Part shown: positions 28,701 through 34,131 of the stretch, piece after piece
How the letters are laid out: each line of letters begins with the position of its first letter
Position numbering within the stretch: the first letter of the stretch is position 1
DNA from: Candidatus Woesearchaeota archaeon
GTDB taxonomy: Archaea > Nanobdellota > Nanobdellia > Woesearchaeales > JACPBV01
Reading direction: 5' to 3'
Length of the DNA: 34,131 nt
Assembly (NCBI GenBank): GCA_019323195.1
Contig: JAHWHQ010000025.1
Location: 1-34,131, forward strand
Program-made: the position numbers and the translations under genes
Notes under the pieces: generated by a model
What the model was told of the DNA's origin: nothing
Seen by the model: the letters and a program-made list of their open reading frames with translations, nothing else
The model's database searches: none

Positions 28701-30254
28701 ATGATAAAGCTTTTTGACACGACACTAAGAGACGGAACACAAAGTGCGGATGTGACCCTTTCAATAAGGGATAAGATCGATATAGTCAAGGCTCTGGATG
28801 ATTTTGGGATGGATTATATTGAGCTGGGATGGCCGGGATCTAATCCAAAGGATATGGATGCTTTTCTTGAGGCTGCCAAGCTTGAGCTTAAGGCAAAAAT
28901 AGTGGCTTTTGGAGCCACAAGGAGGAAAGGGCTGAAGGCTTCTGAGGATGCTAACCTGCAGGCTATCCTGAAAAGCAAAGCCAAGACAGCATGCATATTC
29001 GGGAAAACATGGCTGCATCATGTTGACAGGCAGCTGAAGATGGGCAGTGAGGAGAATCTAGAAGCGATAAAAGACAGTGTAGGTTTTTTGAAGAGCAAGG
29101 GGCTTTATGTATTTTATGACCTGGAGCATTTTTTTGACGGATTCAAGGACAACAAAAAATACGCCATGGAATGCCTAAAGGCTGCTGATTCGGCAGGCGC
29201 TGATTGCCTAGTGCTGTGCGATACGAACGGCGGAACGCTGCCTGATGAGGTAATGGGCATAATAAAAAAGGTTAAAGATTTCACTGAAAAAGAAGGGCTG
29301 AAGGCCAGGCTGGGGGTGCATTTTCATAATGATTCAGGAGTAGGGGTCGCGAACAGCCTTGTTGCTGCAGACATGGGGGTTGATGAGGTGCAGGGAACCA
29401 TAAACGGCCTTGGGGAGAGGGCAGGCAATGCTGACTTGTGCCAGATAATCCCAAACCTTGCAATCAAGAAGAAAATGAAGCTAAAGGTTAAGCTGGATAA
29501 GCTGACAGAGCTTAGCGGACTTGTATATACATTAGCAAATATAAAAGAGCCAGGATCACAGCCGTTTGTGGGCAAGAACGCATTTTCGCATAAAGGAGGC
29601 ATACATGTGGATGCTGTCATGAAGGGGGCATCCTATGAGCATATAGACCCTACATTGGTGGGGAACAGGAGAGAGATAGTATTGTCCGACCTATCAGGGA
29701 AAGCAAATATCGTAGAGGTTGCAAAGAAGTTTAAGTTCCATGTCAAAAAGGATAACCCCGGAGTGGCTTTGATGCTTAAGGATGTTGAACTGATGGAGAA
29801 AAAAGGATATGGCATAGGCAATCTGGAGGCAGAGCAGTTCTTGCTTGCCAACAAGTATTTTGGAAACCGAAAGGAATATTTCAATATAAGCACATGGAAG
29901 ATAATGTCAGAGCAGAGGAATGGCGAGTTTTCTGAATGCATATTAACAGGAACTGTTGACAGCAAGAACAGGGAGGTTGTCGCGCCTGTTAAAGGAGGGC
30001 CCGTAGATGCCATGTTCAGGGCAATAAAGAAGATGGTGGCAACAAACTATAAAGAGATAAAGGACGTTACTTTGATAAACTATAAGGTTATGATAGCAGA
30101 GGACAAGGGAGCTGAAAGCACTGTAAGGGTTTATATAGAATTTAAGAACGGAGAAGAGGAGTGGGGAACAGCAGGGGTATCTACGAACATACTTGAGGCA
30201 AGTCTAGAGGCGATAAAAAAGGGCTTCAGGTATTTTCTGGTCAAGACTGGATGA
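28701..30254 (+). CDS. cimA: (R)-citramalate synthase (CimA), with LeuA-type regulatory domain
   Basis: The enzyme joins acetyl-CoA and pyruvate to give citramalate, the entry to isoleucine via 2-oxobutanoate. The HMGL barrel (1 to about 280) has D6 and R10 (FDTTLRDGTQSA), HFHNDSGVGVANS and GLGERAGNADL. FSHKGGIHVDAVMKGASYEHIDP is the lid motif of the LeuA/CimA group. The C-terminal domain (about 385-517) is a LeuA-dimer-type allosteric domain ending GTAGVSTNILEASLEAIKKGF. At 517 residues it looks like the bacterial-type citramalate synthase (TIGR00977) more than the shorter archaeal enzyme. AAGGGTGAG (28688-28696) is the ribosome binding site. Leucine-pathway use cannot be wholly excluded. 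Confidence 0.85.
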   Translation: MIKLFDTTLRDGTQSADVTLSIRDKIDIVKALDDFGMDYIELGWPGSNPKDMDAFLEAAKLELKAKIVAFGATRRKGLKASEDANLQAILKSKAKTACIFGKTWLHHVDRQLKMGSEENLEAIKDSVGFLKSKGLYVFYDLEHFFDGFKDNKKYAMECLKAADSAGADCLVLCDTNGGTLPDEVMGIIKKVKDFTEKEGLKARLGVHFHNDSGVGVANSLVAADMGVDEVQGTINGLGERAGNADLCQIIPNLAIKKKMKLKVKLDKLTELSGLVYTLANIKEPGSQPFVGKNAFSHKGGIHVDAVMKGASYEHIDPTLVGNRREIVLSDLSGKANIVEVAKKFKFHVKKDNPGVALMLKDVELMEKKGYGIGNLEAEQFLLANKYFGNRKEYFNISTWKIMSEQRNGEFSECILTGTVDSKNREVVAPVKGGPVDAMFRAIKKMVATNYKEIKDVTLINYKVMIAEDKGAESTVRVYIEFKNGEEEWGTAGVSTNILEASLEAIKKGFRYFLVKTG

Positions 30255-30262
30255 AGAAGCTG

Positions 30263-30280
30263 GAGAAAAAGGCTTTTCTC
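30263..30280 (+). terminator. Small hairpin after cimA
   Basis: GAGAAAA (30263-30269) pairs with TTTTCTC (30274-30280), 8 bases after the cimA stop codon. There is no clear U-tract, so it may be a weak terminator or merely incidental. Confidence 0.3.
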
Positions 30281-30308
30281 TCTAGGGCATATAGGGTAAT
30301 AGGGGGAT

Positions 30309-32003
30309 ATGCAATTGGCAGGATATAAAATAAGCAGAAGGAATATAGAGGCGGTTGCACTAATAATATTCATCTTGGTTTTTTGTTATTTTGGATTGGC
30401 TAATATGTGGGGCAGAGAGATAAGCCATGACATGCCTTATTCATACCTTGCTTCTGACTCATTCCTGCATTTTTCTATAGCGGAATATGCGATGGATAAT
30501 GGCAGGTTTAAATATGCCCCTCCTTATGATGTGGGAGGGCATGAAGGGGTATTGGAGATGCATCCGCCTTTTCTTGCTGTAACTACAATTATGATATCTG
30601 AAATCAGCGGAATGAAAACATATGATGCAATCTACCTGACCGCGGTTATACTTACCCTATTTGGGATACTGGCATTTTATATACTTAACAGGGGCTATAA
30701 TAAGGATGTAGCTTTGCTATCCCTTCCTGCAGCCCTCTTGATTTTTTCAAGGCTGTTTAATATGATGCTGTTCTGGGGGATATGGTACTTTGCTACAGGG
30801 GTTGCCCTCATGATAGGCACTGCATACTTCATACCAAGGATAAAAGAGCGGTATGCTTTTGTTTTTTTTGGCATATTATACGGGGCGCTGGTTATAGCAC
30901 ATATTCCTGAAGCCATATATCTTGTTGGGTTTATTGCAGTTTATTTGATTCTAGAGATGATTAAGCGTAAGAAGCTTATTTTAGACAACGCCAAATACCT
31001 GCTTATGGGAGGAATCCTGGGCTCTTTCCTGGCAATGTTCTATATCAATGTCTTTAGGAATACCGCCCTGGCAGTTGAAGGGTTTAGAGGAACCCCTGCC
31101 GGAGGATATTTCGGTTTTCCGAATATCTTCATTATACACCTTGGCATTGTAGGAATTATATTCCTCATAGGCTTTGTATTTCATCTTCTTGCAAAGAAAA
31201 GGTTCAGCTATCCTGTCTTATTCGGATTGTTCTTTTTTGGGGTTTCCTATCTAACCTATTTCGGATTTGGCAAGAGGGCATTTGTACATAGGTTCTTCTG
31301 GCATACCTATCTTGGGATATTTTTTGGGATGGCTATATTTTATCTCGTTAAGCTAGTGGTTAAAAAATGGAATCCTGCCTATACACTGGTTCTTTTTATG
31401 GTTGTTTTATCAACTATTGTTGTAGCTTACAAGATTGATGCGACAACAAAAACAGGCCCCGGATTGATGGACCCTTATAATTGGCAGGGGCTTATGTGGC
31501 TAAGAAAGAATGCCGGTAATGATGTTCCTGTGTTCTATTTTTATACGGATGCCTTATCACAGGCAGCGGCTTTGTACAGTTCACATCATGTATCATTTAA
31601 GGTTGGAACAAACAACCTAACAAAGTCAATCCAATCAGGAAGGCTATATCAGAGGTATAGTTTTGGCCTAGCGGATTCACAATCTCCGTTGGCCTGTGAA
31701 TTGGGGTTCCTTAAGGTTGGATATTACAGGAACATATACAGGCCTGATTCTTTGGAGTATGAATGCGAGGAAGGAAATCAGAGACAGGTTCCAGCCCCCC
31801 ATAATTTTTGGCTTTGTGATTTAGAGTATGTGTATTTCAATAAGTTTTCAGGAAACCAGGCCTTAGCGGCTTATTCGATGGAAATTGCAAACATACTTTT
31901 GAAAGCGCCATGGATCAACAAGGCCTATGAGAATGAGCTGGTGCTGATACTGCATAATGAAAAACCCGGAGAGGATTGCATTGAAGATAATACAGCAGCT
32001 TAA
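30309..32003 (+). CDS. GT-C-like polytopic membrane protein (putative glycosyltransferase)
   Basis: The 564 residues have about ten to twelve membrane helices up to about 385, then a soluble C-terminal domain (about 395-564). After the first helix the extracytoplasmic loop reads ASDSFLHFSIAEYAMDNGRF...PPYDVGG...EMHPPF. This Asp/His-rich first loop is typical of GT-C enzymes (STT3/PMT-like) that use lipid-linked sugars. It belongs to a poorly named archaeal group; substrate unknown. The same loop pattern (HFTIPDY...HTLWYPPPFH) is found in the minus-strand gene at the window's end, so the two are paralogues. A small membrane-protein gene overlaps its 3' end, as in the paralogous module. Confidence 0.7.
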   Translation: MQLAGYKISRRNIEAVALIIFILVFCYFGLANMWGREISHDMPYSYLASDSFLHFSIAEYAMDNGRFKYAPPYDVGGHEGVLEMHPPFLAVTTIMISEISGMKTYDAIYLTAVILTLFGILAFYILNRGYNKDVALLSLPAALLIFSRLFNMMLFWGIWYFATGVALMIGTAYFIPRIKERYAFVFFGILYGALVIAHIPEAIYLVGFIAVYLILEMIKRKKLILDNAKYLLMGGILGSFLAMFYINVFRNTALAVEGFRGTPAGGYFGFPNIFIIHLGIVGIIFLIGFVFHLLAKKRFSYPVLFGLFFFGVSYLTYFGFGKRAFVHRFFWHTYLGIFFGMAIFYLVKLVVKKWNPAYTLVLFMVVLSTIVVAYKIDATTKTGPGLMDPYNWQGLMWLRKNAGNDVPVFYFYTDALSQAAALYSSHHVSFKVGTNNLTKSIQSGRLYQRYSFGLADSQSPLACELGFLKVGYYRNIYRPDSLEYECEEGNQRQVPAPHNFWLCDLEYVYFNKFSGNQALAAYSMEIANILLKAPWINKAYENELVLILHNEKPGEDCIEDNTAA

Positions 32004-32346
32004 GAAAGAAGGAATCATAATCGGGGAATTGTTTTTGATATTTCTAGTAATATTTAAATTCCTTTTCCTGAAGAGCAGCTTTATTCTGGTTTTTAGGACT
32101 GTATTTTCAATCTTCTGGCTGTATCTGATACCCGGCTTTTGCCTTATGTATTATTTTGTCGAGAAGATGGATATTGTTGAGAGGATGATAATAGGGACAA
32201 TATTCGGCTTTGCAGTAAGCAGCCTGTTTGGATATAACCTGGGATTGATGGGAATTAAGGTTGGTGTGCAGGTGCTGCTAATACCTGTTTCTGCTCTTGT
32301 TGTCTCTGCGTTTATCATCTACAGGAAGAGTAAGGGTGGTTCTTGA
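31957..32346 (+). CDS. Small four-helix membrane protein, partner of the GT-C-like protein
   Basis: 129 residues with about four hydrophobic helices: LFLIFLVIFKFLFL, FSIFWLYLIPGFCLMYYF, IGTIFGFAVSSLFGYNLGLMG, VLLIPVSALVVSAFIIY. The pattern IPG...E+...G...GF...Y.LGL.G resembles the membrane half of DUF1616-like archaeal proteins. The ATG at 31957 lies 47 bases inside the GT-C gene; a TTG at 31981 is an alternative start. It shares its helix pattern with the protein at 32382-32729. Confidence 0.7.
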   Translation: MKNPERIALKIIQQLKKEGIIIGELFLIFLVIFKFLFLKSSFILVFRTVFSIFWLYLIPGFCLMYYFVEKMDIVERMIIGTIFGFAVSSLFGYNLGLMGIKVGVQVLLIPVSALVVSAFIIYRKSKGGS

Positions 32347-32381
32347 AGTTTACGGTACATAAAGTTCTTTAGGGGCTAATA

Positions 32382-32729
32382 TCACTTCTTCTTCGGGCCT
32401 GGTATTTTGAAATTGATTATCATCCCTGCTGCGAGAAGTACAAGAAAAGAGACGATTATGGCTTTTCTTACGCCTATCAGTAATCCCAGGTAGTATACGA
32501 TGGAAGGGAAGAAGCCTATGCTCAGGAAGAACGAGAATACTATTTTCTCTTCTGTTGACAGGGACGTCTTGTTCAGTATCAGGTAGGAAGGGACAACGAA
32601 TAAGGCTAATACACCCATTATTGTCTTAAATCCTGTTTTGCCTAATACTAAAAAAGAGAATATTCCTATCATTAACAATATCAGGATCACTGTCTTTTTT
32701 GTGTCAAGCTTAAATCCTGCCAAGTTCAT
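32382..32729 (-). CDS. Small four-helix membrane protein, paralogue of 31957-32346
   Basis: 115 residues with four hydrophobic helices (VILILLMIGIFSFLVLG, MGVLALFVVPSYLILN, VFSFFLSIGFFPSIVYYLGLL, AIIVSFLVLLAAGMIINF) and a basic end. The order VP.YLI...EEK+...F...GF...YYLGL..G lines up with the plus-strand paralogue. It overlaps the 3' end of the GT-C-like gene on its own strand by 20 bases, so the pair is translationally linked in the same order as the plus-strand pair. Confidence 0.7.
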   Translation of the reverse strand: MNLAGFKLDTKKTVILILLMIGIFSFLVLGKTGFKTIMGVLALFVVPSYLILNKTSLSTEEKIVFSFFLSIGFFPSIVYYLGLLIGVRKAIIVSFLVLLAAGMIINFKIPGPKKK

Positions 32730-34131
32730 ACACCTTTATATTATTCCTGTCATATATCTTATCCGCATCTTTCAATGCATCTTCATAAGCACGGATCTGC
32801 CCTATCATCTCCTGATTATTCATCAGCATGGCATCGGAGTAGTCTATCACTGCATGGGTTGCGTTTTCCCTTGCCCTGAAAGAGATAACCCTGTTGGAGA
32901 GCATCCATTCCCATCTTGATTTTGCCTGTGATATTGCGCCTACCTGGTAGAGCTCTGCCCTTTCATCTTTTATGTTGTCCCTGATCCACTCTGCTGCCTC
33001 ATACTGGTAGGGGTTTATCCTTGTAATGCCGGGATATGCAGTATTGAGCTGCTGATAAGCTGCCCTGCCGTTGATAAATACGGCGAGTATTATGAAAAGA
33101 AGGATTGATGAGTATTTAAGCAGTACCTTTAGGTTTTTAGGCAGCTTTATCATGCTAACAAGATAGACAGCGCCCAGGGCCATTATAGGGCAGAAGATAT
33201 GGGCAGTGGCGGATAATGACCTGAAAGGGCGGCCTTTTCCTATTATGTCCAGATGAAGCATTATGTAAAGCGATATAAGCCAGCTTACCATGACAAGATC
33301 CTTTTTCTTTCTTCTTATAAGCAAAAAGGCAAGGCCTATCAATAAGAAAGGAAGCGTCCATAAGCCGTGCATATCCTTGTATGAGAAATGGGATGCAGGA
33401 AGGCCAAGGTCAACATCTTTTGGAGGTGAGTACCAGCTGAACAATCTTGATATATCATAAGGCTGCTTGCCTGTCTGGCCGCTTATTGCCAATACACTGC
33501 CTGCCTGGTATGGAAAGACAGAGGCTAGGATAAGGAATATTATTATGGATATCCCTAATTTCCTAATATCAAAAGGAAGCTTTCTTTCTTTTATGATGAT
33601 TATTGCGGATATTACTGCTAATGCAGCTATTGAATGGAAGAGGCCTACAGGATGCATGTAAAGGTTTATGGCCAGGAGGCAGGACATTATATAGAGATAG
33701 ATCGGCTTCTGCTCTTTCTTTTCAAAGGAGATAAGGTAGCGGTAGAAACAATATATTATAAGGGGAGTGAGGTAGAAGGATATCCTTTCAGGCCACTGGC
33801 CCCAGAGGTAGATGTTTATGTCCCTTAATGAGAACATCACCAGAAGGGATGAAAGAAAAGCAGGCCAGAAACCGTACATCTTTCGCATGATGAAATACAG
33901 GATAAGGACTATGCATGATGAGAATACCGCATTAAGGAGAAAGATGGGGATTATGCGCTCACCTCCAACAACCCTTGCAATAGCCAGGTCCATGTGGAAC
34001 GGCGGAGGGTACCATAATGTGTGGGGCCTAAACTGGTTATCCCTGCCGTACCTCTGGTCTATGAAGTAGGGCAGGGTTGTTAGCGGGGGGTCTGTCGGGG
34101 CAGTATAGTCAGGGATCGTAAAATGGGAGAC
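32710..34131 (-). CDS. GT-C-like polytopic membrane protein, 5' end cut by the window
   Basis: The frame is open from the stop at 32710 to the last base of the window (474 codons), so the ATG at 33993 is internal and the true start lies outside. The upstream part reads HFTIPDYTAPTDPPLT...FRPHTLWYPPPFHMDLAIA, which matches the Asp/His/Pro-rich first loop of the gene at 30309-32003. About nine membrane helices follow, then a soluble C-terminal domain (NPYQYEAAEWIRDNIKDERAEL...) that resembles the paralogue's NWQGLMWLRKNAGNDVPVF region. Putative membrane glycosyltransferase using a lipid-linked donor; substrate unknown. Confidence 0.7.
   Translation of the reverse strand, partial: VSHFTIPDYTAPTDPPLTTLPYFIDQRYGRDNQFRPHTLWYPPPFHMDLAIARVVGGERIIPIFLLNAVFSSCIVLILYFIMRKMYGFWPAFLSSLLVMFSLRDINIYLWGQWPERISFYLTPLIIYCFYRYLISFEKKEQKPIYLYIMSCLLAINLYMHPVGLFHSIAALAVISAIIIIKERKLPFDIRKLGISIIIFLILASVFPYQAGSVLAISGQTGKQPYDISRLFSWYSPPKDVDLGLPASHFSYKDMHGLWTLPFLLIGLAFLLIRRKKKDLVMVSWLISLYIMLHLDIIGKGRPFRSLSATAHIFCPIMALGAVYLVSMIKLPKNLKVLLKYSSILLFIILAVFINGRAAYQQLNTAYPGITRINPYQYEAAEWIRDNIKDERAELYQVGAISQAKSRWEWMLSNRVISFRARENATHAVIDYSDAMLMNNQEMIGQIRAYEDALKDADKIYDRNNIKVYELGRI

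Noticed and set aside
1..34131. tRNA or rRNA genes
   Set aside because: Reading both strands for T-loop patterns (GGTTCRANTCC) and rRNA cores gave nothing convincing; a tRNAscan-SE run would settle it.

Overview
The window is archaeal. It encodes archaeal or archaeal/eukaryotic-type information proteins: Rpo7 (RpoE'), Spt4, ribosomal proteins eS24 and eS31, the uL1-uL10-P1 stalk operon with the archaeal stalk tail GLGSLFG, a class I CCA-adding enzyme, the wyosine enzyme Taw1 and TrmB-type regulators. Promoters are TATA-like boxes of the form ATTTAAA or TTTATA about 25 bases before likely start sites, and several genes look leaderless. Small intergenic gaps and many uncharacterised membrane proteins suit an uncultivated DPANN-like lineage (Woesearchaeota/Pacearchaeota type). 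That placement is inference.

Layout. 0.2-1.4 kb: AT-rich archaeal ATPase with a palindromic operator. 1.7-3.0 kb: VOC protein and Taw1, translationally coupled. 6.0-3.0 kb, minus strand: operon of CCA-adding enzyme, DedA-like small export protein, dolichol/diacylglycerol-kinase-like membrane enzyme and metallophosphoesterase. 6.1-9.2 kb: Na+/H+ antiporter, endonuclease IV, cupin, PIN nuclease. 9.25-10.6 kb: rpo7-spt4-eS24-eS31. 10.6-13.7 kb: an AT-rich, AGA-rich island with a TrmB-type regulator divergent from an E1-like adenylyltransferase and a homocitrate-synthase-like/cupin fusion. 17.7-13.9 kb, minus strand: uL1, an oversized uL10, P1 and a coiled-coil protein. 18-27.3 kb: surface-glycan locus with sugar epimerase, DegT aminotransferase, GT2, and an ADP-heptose set (HldE-type kinase, GmhB fused to the HldE adenylyltransferase domain, HldD, GT9 heptosyltransferase). 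Next to it is a ribbon-helix-helix protein fused to a degenerate sugar nucleotidyltransferase. 27.6-30.3 kb: a second TrmB protein and citramalate synthase behind an Ile-rich mini-ORF. 30.3-34.1 kb: two convergent modules, each a GT-C-like membrane protein plus a small membrane partner; the last gene runs off the window.

The most notable signals are four. First, the RHH-nucleotidyltransferase fusion has matching TTCATACT sites in its own promoter and in the divergent heptose-operon promoter, so it may be a sugar-sensing transcription factor. Second, an almost complete ADP-heptose route occurs in an archaeon. Third, the E1-like/HMGL-cupin cassette has no function that I recognise. Fourth, intergenic gaps repeatedly hold non-coding elements built from private long inverted repeats enclosing short hairpins; some share cores with each other, and one may have duplicated the start of hldD. 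No tRNA, rRNA, CRISPR array or intact transposase gene was seen.
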